This document shows positions 1 to 9,065 of a DNA stretch of 64,000 nucleotides, one piece after another (the first letter of the stretch is position 1; the number at the start of each line of letters is the position of its first letter). Source of the stretch: Bacteroidetes bacterium UBA2475 (GTDB lineage: Bacteria > Bacteroidota > Bacteroidia > B-17B0 > Aurantibacillaceae). Under the pieces are notes generated by a model. It worked only from the letters and a program-made list of their open reading frames with translations. It was not told the origin of the DNA and made no database searches. Both the position numbers and the translations under genes were made by a program. Where the stretch lies: positions 806,001-870,000 of the forward strand of contig DDPF01000012.1 in the NCBI GenBank assembly GCA_002342065.1, read 5' to 3'.

Positions 1-1101
1 TATGTTAATGGACAATACACCACGCAAGGTGGTACACACCAAGCTGCTTTTAGAGAGGCCTTAGTGAAAACCGTTCGTGAGTTTTATAAAAAAGAATTTG
101 ACCCGGCAGATATTAGAAAATCAATTGTAGCGGCCATCTCTATAAAAGTACAGGAGCCAATTTTTGAATCGCAAACAAAAACAAAATTAGGCTCTTCAGA
201 AATTGCACCAGGCGGCCAAAGCGTGCGTAGCTTTATTACTGATTTTATGAAGCAGCAACTGGACAATTACCTTCATAAGAATCCGGAAACCGCAAAATTA
301 ATTGAAGCCAAAATTGTAGCTAACGAACGCGAACGTAAAGAACTTTCAGGTATTCAGAAATTAGCAAGAGAACGCGCAAAAAAATCTTCGTTACACAATA
401 AAAAATTACGCGATTGCCGTGTACACTTAGATGATACAAAAGATGCGCGACGTTTAGATACCTCTATCTTTATTTGTGAGGGAGATTCGGCTAGTGGATC
501 AATCACAAAAACACGTGATGTAAATACACAAGCCGTATTTAGTTTAAAAGGAAAACCTTTGAACTGTTTTGGTCTTGGAAAAAAAGTGGTCTACGAGAAC
601 GAAGAGTTTAATTTATTACAAGCCGCATTAAATATTGAAGACAACTTAGAAGAACTACGTTATAATAATGTAATTATTGCAACCGATGCCGATGTGGATG
701 GTATGCACATACGTTTATTATTATTGACCTTCTTTTTACAGTTCTTTCCTGATCTTGTAAAGAACAATCACGTTAAAATTTTGCAAACACCTTTATTTAG
801 GGTTAGGAACAAAAAAGAGACAGCTTATTGTTATAGCGATGAAGAAAGAAAGGCTGCGGTGGCAAAATTAGGTCCAAAACCCGAAATTACCCGTTTTAAG
901 GGTTTGGGTGAGATATCGCCCGACGAATTTAAGCACTTTATAGGAAAAGACATCCGTTTAGAACCGGTGTTAATTGACCAAAAGTCAAGTATAACGGAGC
1001 TTTTGAACTATTATATGGGTAAAAACACCCAGGGTCGCCAGGACTTTATTATTGAAAATTTGCGCATTGAAAAGGACACAGAAAAAGAATTAATAGGTTA
1101 A
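1..1101 (+). CDS. parE: DNA topoisomerase IV subunit B (5' partial)
   Basis: ATPase subunit of the type IIA topoisomerase that decatenates chromosomes; its partner ParC is encoded at 4690-7338. The reading frame is open from base 1, so the N-terminal ATPase domain lies outside the window and 366 residues remain. The visible part starts in the transducer domain with a GGTHQAAFR motif. The TOPRIM domain follows, with EGDSASG (from about base 478) and the metal-binding DADVDG motif (about bases 685-702), then RFKGLGE near the C-terminus. The short form without a large insert, and the neighbouring parC, favour ParE over GyrB. A GTG at 64 is not the true start because homology continues upstream of it. 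Confidence 0.93.
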   Translation, partial: YVNGQYTTQGGTHQAAFREALVKTVREFYKKEFDPADIRKSIVAAISIKVQEPIFESQTKTKLGSSEIAPGGQSVRSFITDFMKQQLDNYLHKNPETAKLIEAKIVANERERKELSGIQKLARERAKKSSLHNKKLRDCRVHLDDTKDARRLDTSIFICEGDSASGSITKTRDVNTQAVFSLKGKPLNCFGLGKKVVYENEEFNLLQAALNIEDNLEELRYNNVIIATDADVDGMHIRLLLLTFFLQFFPDLVKNNHVKILQTPLFRVRNKKETAYCYSDEERKAAVAKLGPKPEITRFKGLGEISPDEFKHFIGKDIRLEPVLIDQKSSITELLNYYMGKNTQGRQDFIIENLRIEKDTEKELIG

Positions 1102-1126
1102 CAAACGTTAATTTCGGAAATTTTGA

Positions 1127-1134
1127 TAAATTTG
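1127..1134 (+). promoter_or_regulatory. Candidate Bacteroidota -7 box (TAAATTTG)
   Basis: Matches TAnnTTTG, the -7 element of Bacteroidota primary-sigma promoters. It lies about 50 bp upstream of the lipoprotein gene at 1184 and just after the parE stop. I see no clear -33 TTG at the usual spacing. In an AT-rich genome such 8-mers also occur by chance. Confidence 0.3.
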
Positions 1135-1183
1135 GAACGCGATTTGAAATTAACTTTAACATACACAAAAAAAAACCATAAAA

Positions 1184-1759
1184 ATGAAAACAATTAACTT
1201 ACTCTTAATACCAGCTATTGCAGTTTTAACTCTGGCAGGTTGTAAAGCAAAAAAGAAACCAATTCAAAAAGAAACTGGTGCCATAGAAATTTCTGTGCCA
1301 TTCAGTACTAAAGAATTCCGTTCTGACGAAGATAATTTTAGAGCAAAACAAGTAGGAAAATCTCCTGATCTTGCAACAGCTAAAAAAATAGCATTCCAAA
1401 ATGCTAAATCAGAAATGGCTGCTAACATTAATAGTACCATTAAAAGAGTAACCGATCAGTATACAAATCAACGTACTGTTGGTAACACTCAGGAATTCGA
1501 AAATAAATTTGAAGAATTAGCTCGCGAAGTTGTAAACTTAGAGATCTCTAATGTAAGAGAGATCGGTGAGAAGATCTTTAAAGAAACTGATAATACTTAT
1601 AGCTATTGGATCGCGATCGAAGCTAACAAGAAAACTATTTTTGATAAAGTAGATGCTAAGATCTCTAGCGATGCTAAATTAAAATTAGACTACGACAAAC
1701 AAAAATTTCAACAGATCTTTGATGCTGAAATGAAAAAATTAGCAGACGAAGGGAAGTAA
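1184..1759 (+). CDS. Small LPP20-like lipoprotein
   Basis: A 191-residue exported lipoprotein. The N-terminus is a signal peptide ending in a lipobox (LAGC, Cys20). The mature part begins with a Lys-rich stretch and continues with a domain that turns residues ATAKKIAFQNAKSEMA into a likely helix, as in LPP20-type proteins, where a run of 'A.. A...A..E.A' precedes a strand region. Its sequence around residues 60-130 resembles the N-terminal part of the third gene of this set (3174-4586), so the two may be distant paralogues. A strong terminator follows directly, so it is probably transcribed alone. The function is unknown; placement in the LPP20 family is by inspection only. Confidence 0.75.
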   Translation: MKTINLLLIPAIAVLTLAGCKAKKKPIQKETGAIEISVPFSTKEFRSDEDNFRAKQVGKSPDLATAKKIAFQNAKSEMAANINSTIKRVTDQYTNQRTVGNTQEFENKFEELAREVVNLEISNVREIGEKIFKETDNTYSYWIAIEANKKTIFDKVDAKISSDAKLKLDYDKQKFQQIFDAEMKKLADEGK

Positions 1760-1766
1760 AAACTAA

Positions 1767-1798
1767 AAAGAGCATCTCTAAAAGGATGCTCTTTTTTT
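1767..1798 (+). terminator. Rho-independent terminator
   Basis: A perfect 10-bp stem (AAAGAGCATC / GATGCTCTTT) with an 8-nt loop ends in a run of seven to ten T. It lies 8 bp after the lipoprotein stop and before the next start at 1809. Confidence 0.85.
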
Positions 1799-1808
1799 AC
1801 CCAAAATT

Positions 1809-3170
1809 TTGAAAAAATATTATCCCATATTTGCGTTAGCATTATTGCTTTTTATTTCCGCTTGCAATGGATCGAAAAAATATTTTAAAGCTGCCGAAAA
1901 ACTTGAAAAACAAGGTTTAGTTAACGAGGCTGCCGAATATTATTTAGAATCGCTGCAAAGAAAACCAACCAATGTAGATGCAAGGGTTAAATTAAAAAGT
2001 GTTGGACAAAAATACGCATCCAACCTTGCCTCCGATTTTTTTAGGAATTACAATACACAACAATTAGAATCTTCGTTAGAAAGCTTCGAAAAATTAAAAG
2101 CTTTTACCGGCAAAACAGCGGCGCTAAACGTTGTATTGGATTATCCAAAAGGCTATGAAGACGATTATCAAAAAACAGTAGAAAATTACTGCTCAAAAAA
2201 TTACAACCAGGCTTACAGCATGGTAAATCAAAAAAAATATAACGATGCGTTAAATTACATCGCTAATGTAAAAAAGTACAATCCTAATTATAAAACAACA
2301 TCGCATTTAGAGATCGTTTCTCATTGCGAACCATTATATCAAAGTGCGGTTAGTAGTTTAGAAAACAAGAACTATGCGAGCGCATTAGTTTCTCTTACAA
2401 AAATAAAAAGCAAGACAGAGAACTATAAAGATTTCACAGAACTATATGAATTGTCTTCGGCAGAACAAACAAAAGAGTTTATTTTGATCCAGCCGAAAAA
2501 CTCGGCCGACAATTCTGAAAAAGAAATTGAAGAATACCTGTTTAATAACTTTACACAAACTGCTACTCAAAAATTTTCTAACATCAAACTTATTAATAAC
2601 ACACCTTTTGAAGAAGCGAATGGCTCTGCCGACATGTTAAGTAACAATAGCAATGTAGATCTTATACAAGCGATAAGAAAGGCTACAGGGGCGGATTATT
2701 TTTATACTTACGATGTATCCAATAAAAAAGAAATGAATACCGGTCCAACAAAAAGCGCATACACAGCTTATCTTGAAGTTAAAACAAGAAAGAATGATAC
2801 ATTAGTGATTACAGAATACAAACCGGTTAATTACAGTTTAGTAAAGGGGTCACGTACGTATTCTTACGAATATAAATACAAAATAATAAACGCGTTCTCA
2901 AACCAGATAGTTTCTTCGCAAACGCAAAATATGGTAAGTCAGGATGCAATGGAGTATAACGAATTTGCAAAAAGTTTTAACGGCAACATTAATAGTCTTT
3001 TTCCTTACAATCCGCAACAAACTGCTCCTGCCGCACAATACAATCCCCGTAACTGGCGCAGTATGTTCCAGGCAAAGAACACATTAAAATCTTTTGATGA
3101 TCTGAAAGGTGAAACAAATGCAAAAGCAATTAATTTTTTCACCACCTCTGTAACCAATAACATAAAATAA
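1809..3170 (+). CDS. TPR-containing lipoprotein
   Basis: A 453-residue lipoprotein starting at TTG. The signal peptide ends in ISAC (Cys19). Residues about 25-60 form a TPR-like helical pair (A-A-E-K-L-E-K-Q-G-L-V-N-E-A-A-E-Y-Y pattern), and further helical repeats continue to about residue 210. The C-terminal half is a mixed alpha/beta domain, with a segment near residues 265-330 (NNTPFEEANG, then ATGADYF) that recalls CsgG/LpoB-type lipoprotein folds, though I cannot confirm this. It is 3 bp from the next lipoprotein gene and probably cotranscribed with it. The TTG start is chosen because it gives a complete signal peptide immediately after the terminator. Confidence 0.75.
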   Translation: MKKYYPIFALALLLFISACNGSKKYFKAAEKLEKQGLVNEAAEYYLESLQRKPTNVDARVKLKSVGQKYASNLASDFFRNYNTQQLESSLESFEKLKAFTGKTAALNVVLDYPKGYEDDYQKTVENYCSKNYNQAYSMVNQKKYNDALNYIANVKKYNPNYKTTSHLEIVSHCEPLYQSAVSSLENKNYASALVSLTKIKSKTENYKDFTELYELSSAEQTKEFILIQPKNSADNSEKEIEEYLFNNFTQTATQKFSNIKLINNTPFEEANGSADMLSNNSNVDLIQAIRKATGADYFYTYDVSNKKEMNTGPTKSAYTAYLEVKTRKNDTLVITEYKPVNYSLVKGSRTYSYEYKYKIINAFSNQIVSSQTQNMVSQDAMEYNEFAKSFNGNINSLFPYNPQQTAPAAQYNPRNWRSMFQAKNTLKSFDDLKGETNAKAINFFTTSVTNNIK

Positions 3171-3173
3171 AAA

Positions 3174-4586
3174 TTGAAAAAAATTATTTACATATTTTTA
3201 TTGTTTGGCATTTTGGTTGGTTGTAAAAGCAAAAAAGAAGCAACGGTTGCCACTGCGGGTGTAGAAGTAAAAGTACCGCTATGGGTTAGCAGTAGACCAA
3301 ACAACGGTTTTAAATATGTAGGTATTGGTGTGTCTGATAAAGGCAAAGGAAGCAATTACCAAATTGATGCTAAAAAAAATGCGCTGTACGATCTTTCGTC
3401 GGAAATAAAAGTGAATATTTCGAGTAACTCAGTTCTATATACTGTACAAAACAATAATAATTTTAACGAGAATTTTAATTCATTAATTAACCTTACAAAT
3501 ACCGATAACATTGAAGGTTACCAATTGGTTGATTCGTACGAGAATGAAAAACAATATTGGGTGTATTACCAATTAGATAAACAGGAATACGCCAATCAAA
3601 AAGCGCAAAAAAAACAACAGATAATTTCTAAAGCTTCCAACTTAATTAATTTAAGTTTTAATGATGAAAAAAATAAAGATTTTTCATCTTGCTTAAAAAA
3701 ACGCATCCAGGCTTTTGGCGTGTTAACCCCCTACTTAAGTGAAGAAATTAGTTTTGATGCAGCACAAACCAATGGCATTAAAACCGTTTTTGACCTTACT
3801 TCAATAATTCAGCAGCAATTACAATCTATTGCTCTTGTACAGCAAAAAGATCTTCCAATTTTAAAACCATACCAATTAACCTATGCGCCTATAGTTTATG
3901 GTTTAGAATTAAAAACAAAAACACCTTTGCAAAATTTCCCTTTCATTATTACAAGTGATGAAGAGAAAATTAAGATCAACGAAAAAACAACAACCAATAA
4001 CAATGGTGAGTTGCAGTTAAAAGTAAATTATGTTGAACCCATCAATCAAACCGCTGCATTTGCGTTAAGTCCGGATATCTCCAGCTTAATGGGCTCTGAT
4101 TCTTTAGGTCGCGCAGGTATTACGGTTTTAAAACAATTCATCCAAACGCCATCTTTAAAAGTACAGGCAAGAGTAAACAACATTAATATTTTTATTACTT
4201 CCAGCGAAAAGAATTTTGGTAAACCCACTAATTTAAATCTAGTAGAATCAATTATCAGTAAAAAATTTAATGGTCAGGAAGTTCAGGTAGTTAGTAAAGC
4301 TGCCGATGCAGATTATATTATTGAGTCGGTTGCCGAAACACAGGAAGATATTAGCAGCGATATTTTAGAAAGTAACTATAAAATAAAATTAGCGGCACTT
4401 ATAATTTCTTTACAATTAAAGAATAATGTTACCCAGGAAGTAATTTTTAAAACCCAGGTAAGCGATGTATATGGTTATGCCAATAACATCGAAAAAGCAG
4501 GTATGAACGCCTACACTAACCCAAAGCTTAACACCAGGCTTTCTGAGGCGCTTTTCTTTTTAAAAAGGAAAATATTGGTTTATTAG
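3174..4586 (+). CDS. LPP20-family-like lipoprotein
   Basis: A 470-residue lipoprotein starting at TTG, with lipobox LVGC (Cys17). After a short Lys-rich linker the motif VPLWVSSRP and then a stretch rich in AKKNALYDLSSEI match the start of LPP20 domains (Pro-x-Trp near the mature N-terminus, then an alpha helix). A beta-rich middle (about residues 240-330) and a C-terminal domain (about 330-470) follow; the latter contains AADADYIIE, resembling the repeat-like domain of CsgG-linked lipoproteins. The gene sits 3 bp after the TPR lipoprotein gene. Its role is not known; an envelope or peptidoglycan-associated role is an inference from the lipidation and the family. Confidence 0.75.
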   Translation: MKKIIYIFLLFGILVGCKSKKEATVATAGVEVKVPLWVSSRPNNGFKYVGIGVSDKGKGSNYQIDAKKNALYDLSSEIKVNISSNSVLYTVQNNNNFNENFNSLINLTNTDNIEGYQLVDSYENEKQYWVYYQLDKQEYANQKAQKKQQIISKASNLINLSFNDEKNKDFSSCLKKRIQAFGVLTPYLSEEISFDAAQTNGIKTVFDLTSIIQQQLQSIALVQQKDLPILKPYQLTYAPIVYGLELKTKTPLQNFPFIITSDEEKIKINEKTTTNNNGELQLKVNYVEPINQTAAFALSPDISSLMGSDSLGRAGITVLKQFIQTPSLKVQARVNNINIFITSSEKNFGKPTNLNLVESIISKKFNGQEVQVVSKAADADYIIESVAETQEDISSDILESNYKIKLAALIISLQLKNNVTQEVIFKTQVSDVYGYANNIEKAGMNAYTNPKLNTRLSEALFFLKRKILVY

Positions 4587-4662
4587 CCACCATTTGTGAA
4601 TATTTCGTCTTATTTTTTTCCATCAAAGCCACTATTTCTAGGTTTTTTGTGATTTCGTAATG

Positions 4663-4670
4663 TATATTTG
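4663..4670 (+). promoter_or_regulatory. Candidate -7 box of parC (TATATTTG)
   Basis: Fits TAnnTTTG and lies 19 bp before the parC ATG. This would give a short leader of roughly a dozen bases. A TTG at 4647-4649 is too close to be a normal -33 element, so support rests on the -7 box alone. Confidence 0.35.
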
Positions 4671-4689
4671 CAATTATTTTATTTTTTAG

Positions 4690-7338
4690 ATGAGCGATAT
4701 TTTTGACGGAATGGATAAGGAGAACCACAACGAGGTTAATAAAATAACCCACGTGAGTGGGATGTTTAAGAATTGGTTTATTGATTATGCCAGCTACGTT
4801 ATTCTTGAACGCGCTGTTCCGGCAATGGAAGACGGGCTTAAACCCGTGCAACGCCGTATTTTACATAGCATGTGGGAGTTGGAAGACGGTCGTTACAATA
4901 AGGTGGCCAATCTTATTGGTAACACTATGAAGTACCACCCGCATGGTGACGCCAGTATTGGTGATGCACTCGTTGCTATTGGCCAAAAAGATCTTTTAAT
5001 TGATTGCCAGGGAAACTGGGGTAATATTTTAACTGGCGATTACGCTGCAGCCCCCCGTTATATTGAGGCCCGCCTATCTAAATTTGGTCAGGAGGTTATT
5101 TTTAATCCAAAAACTACCAACTGGGGTTTAAGTTACGACGGCAGGAACAAAGAGCCAATTACTTTACCGGTTAAGTTTCCTTTAGTATTAGCACAGGGCG
5201 TGGAAGGTATTGCGGTTGGTTTAGCTACAAAGATATTACCACATAATTTTAATGAATTAATTGATGCTTCTATCCAGATCTTAAAAGGAAAAAAAGCAAC
5301 TATCTATCCTGATTTTATTACCGGCGGTATTGCCGATTTTAGCGATTACAAAGATGGTTTACGTGGCGGAAAAATTAAGATCCGTGCGCGCGTAAAAGAA
5401 TTAAATGCAAAAACAATTATCATTACCGAAATTCCTTTTGGTACAACAACAGGTTCTTTAATTGATTCTATTTTAGCAGCTAACGACAAAGGAAAAATTA
5501 AAGTAAAAAAGGTTGAAGATAATACAGCAGAAAATGTTGAGATCTTAATTCATTTACAACCCGGCATTTCTACCGATAAAACAATTGACGCTTTATATGC
5601 TTTCACTAATTGTGAAATGAGTATTTCGCCAAATGCCTGTATCATTGAAAGTGAGAAGCCAAGGTTCTTAGGCGTAAGCGAGATCCTTAAAATTTCTACA
5701 CATCAAACACTTGCGCTTTTAAAACGCGAGTTAGAAATTGAACAACTTGAGCTTGAAGAAAAATGGCACTTTGCTTCTTTAGAAAAAATATTCATTAAAG
5801 AAGAAATGTACATCGACTTTAAAAAGTATTCTAACAAAGAAACTTTATTTGAATATTTATACGCCGCCTTTAAACCATTCAAGAAAAAATTAATTCGCGA
5901 TATAAACGATGATGATCTTCACCGTTTAACTCAAATTCCAATGATCCGTATAACGCGTTTCGATACCATTAAGGCCGAAGCACAAATGAAGGAGTTGGAA
6001 GAAAAAATTGCAACCGTAAAAAATCATTTAGCTCACCTAACGGATTATGCAGTTGAATACTTTAAAAATTTAAAGAAAAAATACGGTACCGGTCGCGAAC
6101 GTAAAACAGAGACCAAACAGTTGGAAACTATTATTGCCACAGAGGTAATAATGGCTAACGAAAAATTATATGTAAACCGTGCCGAAGGTTTTATTGGTAC
6201 CAGCTTAAAGAAAGATGAATTTGTAACTGATTGTTCTGCGCTTGACGATATTATTGCTTTTACCAAAGATGGTAAAATGAAAGTGGTAAAAGTTGCAGAC
6301 AAATCATTTATTGGAAAGGATATTATTTATTTGGCCATCTTTAAAAAGAATGATGAGCGCACAACGTATAATATGATCTATACGGATGGACCAAAAGGTA
6401 TAACTTTTATTAAACGTTTTAATGTTACAGGCGTTACTCGTGAGAAAGAATACGATCTAACAAAAGGAACGCCCAACTCAACCGTGCACTGGTTCACTAT
6501 TAATCCAAATGGTGAGGCAGAAAAAGTAATTGTGCTTTTAAAACCTTTAAGCGGTGTGCGTAAATTAGAACTGGATATTGATTTTACGGAGATCCCGGTT
6601 AAAGCAAGAACATCGGTAGGAAATATTGTTACCAAATACGCTATTAAAAAAGTAGTGCTTAAAGAAAAAGGCGCTTCTACTTTAGGTGGCGAAGATTATT
6701 GGTTTGATGAAACAACACATCGTTTAAACAAGAACGAAAAAGGAACTTACCTCGGCAATTTTAGTGGCGATGATAAAATACTTACTGTAACAAGTACAGG
6801 TTTTTACAAACTATACACCTATGATATCTTAAATCATTTTGATGAAGATACAATTATCATAGAAAAATATTTCCCTAATCAAACGCTTACTTGTATTTAT
6901 TTTGACGGACAAAGCAAATCGTATTTCACAAAACGTTTTTCGCCCGAGAATACAACCAACAAAACGTTGATCGTTACAGAGCATGAACAATCGCGTATTG
7001 AATTGATCACTACACAGATCAATCCTGTTATAGAAGTAAAATTTGCGAAAGAAAAAGGTGTTGAAATTCCTGAAGAGACGATCAACATGGTTGAATTTAG
7101 TCCTACAGTAAACATTAAAGCAAAAGGAAAAAAATTAAGCTCTTATAAAGTAAAAGAAATAAATTTAAAAGAACCCGAAGAAATAAAAGCGGCGCGTAAA
7201 TTTTTAAAGAAAGGATCTGACGATGAAAAAACAGGATTATCTCCAGTAGAATTACATCGCAGAGCTATGGAAAAATTAAGCAAAGCCAACAATAAAGATT
7301 TTTTAGATGGAGACGGGCAAATAACTTTTGAGTTTTAA
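4690..7338 (+). CDS. parC: DNA topoisomerase IV subunit A
   Basis: DNA-cleaving subunit of topoisomerase IV, 882 residues. The N-terminal winged-helix/tower region carries the conserved AMEDGLKPVQRR stretch (residues 45-56) and KYHPHGDASIG (81-91). The active-site tyrosine is Tyr124 in AAPRYIEARL. The C-terminal third (from about residue 490) has the repeated strand pattern of the GyrA/ParC beta-pinwheel, but I see no GyrA box, which supports ParC. The last 60 residues are Lys/Glu-rich. It is separated from parE only by three lipoprotein genes, and a -7-like box lies just upstream, so it may have its own promoter. Confidence 0.95.
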   Translation: MSDIFDGMDKENHNEVNKITHVSGMFKNWFIDYASYVILERAVPAMEDGLKPVQRRILHSMWELEDGRYNKVANLIGNTMKYHPHGDASIGDALVAIGQKDLLIDCQGNWGNILTGDYAAAPRYIEARLSKFGQEVIFNPKTTNWGLSYDGRNKEPITLPVKFPLVLAQGVEGIAVGLATKILPHNFNELIDASIQILKGKKATIYPDFITGGIADFSDYKDGLRGGKIKIRARVKELNAKTIIITEIPFGTTTGSLIDSILAANDKGKIKVKKVEDNTAENVEILIHLQPGISTDKTIDALYAFTNCEMSISPNACIIESEKPRFLGVSEILKISTHQTLALLKRELEIEQLELEEKWHFASLEKIFIKEEMYIDFKKYSNKETLFEYLYAAFKPFKKKLIRDINDDDLHRLTQIPMIRITRFDTIKAEAQMKELEEKIATVKNHLAHLTDYAVEYFKNLKKKYGTGRERKTETKQLETIIATEVIMANEKLYVNRAEGFIGTSLKKDEFVTDCSALDDIIAFTKDGKMKVVKVADKSFIGKDIIYLAIFKKNDERTTYNMIYTDGPKGITFIKRFNVTGVTREKEYDLTKGTPNSTVHWFTINPNGEAEKVIVLLKPLSGVRKLELDIDFTEIPVKARTSVGNIVTKYAIKKVVLKEKGASTLGGEDYWFDETTHRLNKNEKGTYLGNFSGDDKILTVTSTGFYKLYTYDILNHFDEDTIIIEKYFPNQTLTCIYFDGQSKSYFTKRFSPENTTNKTLIVTEHEQSRIELITTQINPVIEVKFAKEKGVEIPEETINMVEFSPTVNIKAKGKKLSSYKVKEINLKEPEEIKAARKFLKKGSDDEKTGLSPVELHRRAMEKLSKANNKDFLDGDGQITFEF

Positions 7339-7356
7339 TTCGTGTTTTCTTTTTGC

Positions 7357-7503
7357 CACTAATTGCACCAATTTCACAAAGAAGATTATGCATATTGCTT
7401 TGTGTTAATTTAATTTTTCTTAGGGAATTAATTCCCTAAGAAAATAATTTCACTAATAATGCAAGCCCAGTTACCTTAATTAGTATGATTTGTGAAATTC
7501 GTG
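7357..7503. repeat. Inverted-repeat element with 9-nt periodic tips
   Basis: This element lies between the convergent ends of parC and ruvC. The left tip is three 9-nt units starting CAC (CACTAATTG, CACCAATTT, CACAAAGAA; 7357-7383). The right tip reads the same pattern on the other strand (AAATTCGTG at 7495-7503 and TGATTTGTG at 7486-7494). The tips form an imperfect terminal inverted repeat. A perfect 30-bp palindrome lies in the centre. The layout suggests a small non-coding palindromic element or a bidirectional terminator. Confidence 0.5.
7415..7444. terminator. Perfect 30-bp palindrome, possible bidirectional terminator
   Basis: The two 15-base halves (TTTTCTTAGGGAATT and its complement) are exactly complementary with no loop base. 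It lies between the convergent genes parC and ruvC, and the T- and A-runs at the ends would give U-tracts to hairpins in both directions. It could equally be the core of the surrounding repeat element. Confidence 0.45.
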
Positions 7504-7512
7504 GCTTAAAGA

Positions 7513-8070
7513 TTAAACTTTCCTCTTGGGATTATCAGTAAGAAAAGCTTTCCAGCCGGTGTATGATTTAGTTCCAGCACCGGCTTTTTTATTTTGATAA
7601 TAATGGCAGAGTGCTGCGCCCAAAGCATCGGTTGCATCTAAAAATTCCTGTTCTTTTTTAATTCCTAAAATTTGTACAAGCATAGCAGCCACCTGTTCTT
7701 TACTTGCATTACCGTTGCCGGTAATACTCATTTTTATTTTTTTGGGAGAGTATTCTGTTATAGGAATGTTTTTACTTAATGCCGCTGCAATAGCCACACC
7801 CTGTGCCCTACCCAGCTTTAACATGGATTGTACGTTCTTGCCAAAAAATGGTGCTTCAATGGCCAACTCATCGGGCTTGTATTCTTCAATAATAGCAACT
7901 GTGCGTTCAAAGATCATTTTTAAACGAACGGCATGATCATCAAATTTATCGAGCTTTATTACACCAATGCCAATAGGCTTTACCACATTATTTTGTATGT
8001 GAATAAGGCCATAGCCCATCACTACTGTTCCGGGGTCAATTCCTAATATAATTCTATCGTTAACTGGCAT
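7513..8070 (-). CDS. ruvC: Holliday junction resolvase RuvC
   Basis: Endonuclease that resolves Holliday junctions with RuvAB. It is 185 residues, close to the family length plus a short basic tail. The RNase H-like fold carries all four acidic catalytic residues: Asp12 in GIDPGT, Glu72 in LAIEAPFFGKN, and Asp145 and Asp148 in DATDALG. The KNVQSMLKLGRAQG helix (residues 78-91) is also conserved. It starts 23 bp from the divergent gene at 8094, so the two share a very short promoter region. Confidence 0.95.
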   Translation of the reverse strand: MPVNDRIILGIDPGTVVMGYGLIHIQNNVVKPIGIGVIKLDKFDDHAVRLKMIFERTVAIIEEYKPDELAIEAPFFGKNVQSMLKLGRAQGVAIAAALSKNIPITEYSPKKIKMSITGNGNASKEQVAAMLVQILGIKKEQEFLDATDALGAALCHYYQNKKAGAGTKSYTGWKAFLTDNPKRKV

Positions 8071-8093
8071 TAAAAATGTAAATTTAGCGTAAT

Positions 8094-9065
8094 TTGCAAG
8101 AGCAAAAAAAAATAATTTCCACCATTATTAAAGTGCTGATAGGCCTTGGAAGTTTTTTTATCATTTATCTGCGTTTAAAAAGCGATCTCACACCCGAAAA
8201 ATTAGACCTCTTAGCCGACTTAATACTTTCATCAAAAGGTGTTTTATGTTTTAGTCTTTGTTTATTGTTAATTCCAATTAATTGGGGAATTGAATCTTAC
8301 AAATGGCAATTAATAACAGAGCCTGTAGAAAAAGTAAGTTTTAAAACCGCCATGCATTCTGTTTACGCTGGTGTTTGTTTAGGAAATTTAGCACCTGGCC
8401 GCGCTACAGAATTTTTAGCAAAAATTATTTTTTTTAAAATGGGGAATCGTCCAAAAATTACTGCGCTCCATTTTATTAATGGTATGTTTCAGTTATGTAT
8501 CACTTATTTGTTTGGGTTAACAGCTTTATTAATTCAGTTAAATCAATTTAATAATGAAAATATTTGGTTAGCATACACCACAAGTACCATTGCAATTTTG
8601 ATCTTTGCTCTGTTTATTTTTTGCCTTGTTAAGATCGATCTGATCTTAAACTTCATTACCAAAAAACTAAACAAACAACAAGCATTAGATGATTTTAAAT
8701 ACCGTTTCACAATAAAAAAATTACTTCAATTGTTTGGTCTTTCTTTAATAAGATATCTTGTGTTCTCGTTTCAATTTATTTTGTTGCTTTATTTGTTCCA
8801 TCCAACTAATTTTAATTTTTCTATCTTTACGGGTATAGCACTTTATTATTTGGTAATTACAACTATTCCTATGATCAGTGTATTAGAAGGCCCAATAAGA
8901 GCGGCCATTGCATTAATAGTTTTTCATGGTTCGGGAATCTCCGATTCGGCATTAGCATTAGCTTCGGTATTGATCTGGTTGATTAATATTATTTTACCCA
9001 GTATTTACGGCTACAGTATTTTATTAAAACAAAATTTTGATTTTAAATTATTCGGTAAAAGGTGA
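8094..9065 (+). CDS. Flippase-like integral membrane protein (LPG synthase TM / UPF0104 type)
   Basis: A 323-residue polytopic membrane protein with about eight hydrophobic segments and a TTG start. The overall layout, the NLAPGRATE motif (near residue 97) and a later conserved segment around VLEGPIRAA (near residue 263) fit the lysylphosphatidylglycerol-synthase transmembrane / UPF0104 family. It lacks the C-terminal synthase domain of MprF, so lysyl-lipid synthesis is unlikely. It overlaps the following glycosyltransferase gene by 4 nt (GTGA), so the two are translationally coupled. A role in handling a lipid-linked glycan is inferred from this pairing. Confidence 0.75.
   Translation: MQEQKKIISTIIKVLIGLGSFFIIYLRLKSDLTPEKLDLLADLILSSKGVLCFSLCLLLIPINWGIESYKWQLITEPVEKVSFKTAMHSVYAGVCLGNLAPGRATEFLAKIIFFKMGNRPKITALHFINGMFQLCITYLFGLTALLIQLNQFNNENIWLAYTTSTIAILIFALFIFCLVKIDLILNFITKKLNKQQALDDFKYRFTIKKLLQLFGLSLIRYLVFSFQFILLLYLFHPTNFNFSIFTGIALYYLVITTIPMISVLEGPIRAAIALIVFHGSGISDSALALASVLIWLINIILPSIYGYSILLKQNFDFKLFGKR

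Noticed and set aside
7339..7512. tRNA or small RNA gene in the parC-ruvC gap
   Set aside because: No cloverleaf or CCA end; the structure is explained by the inverted-repeat element and palindrome.
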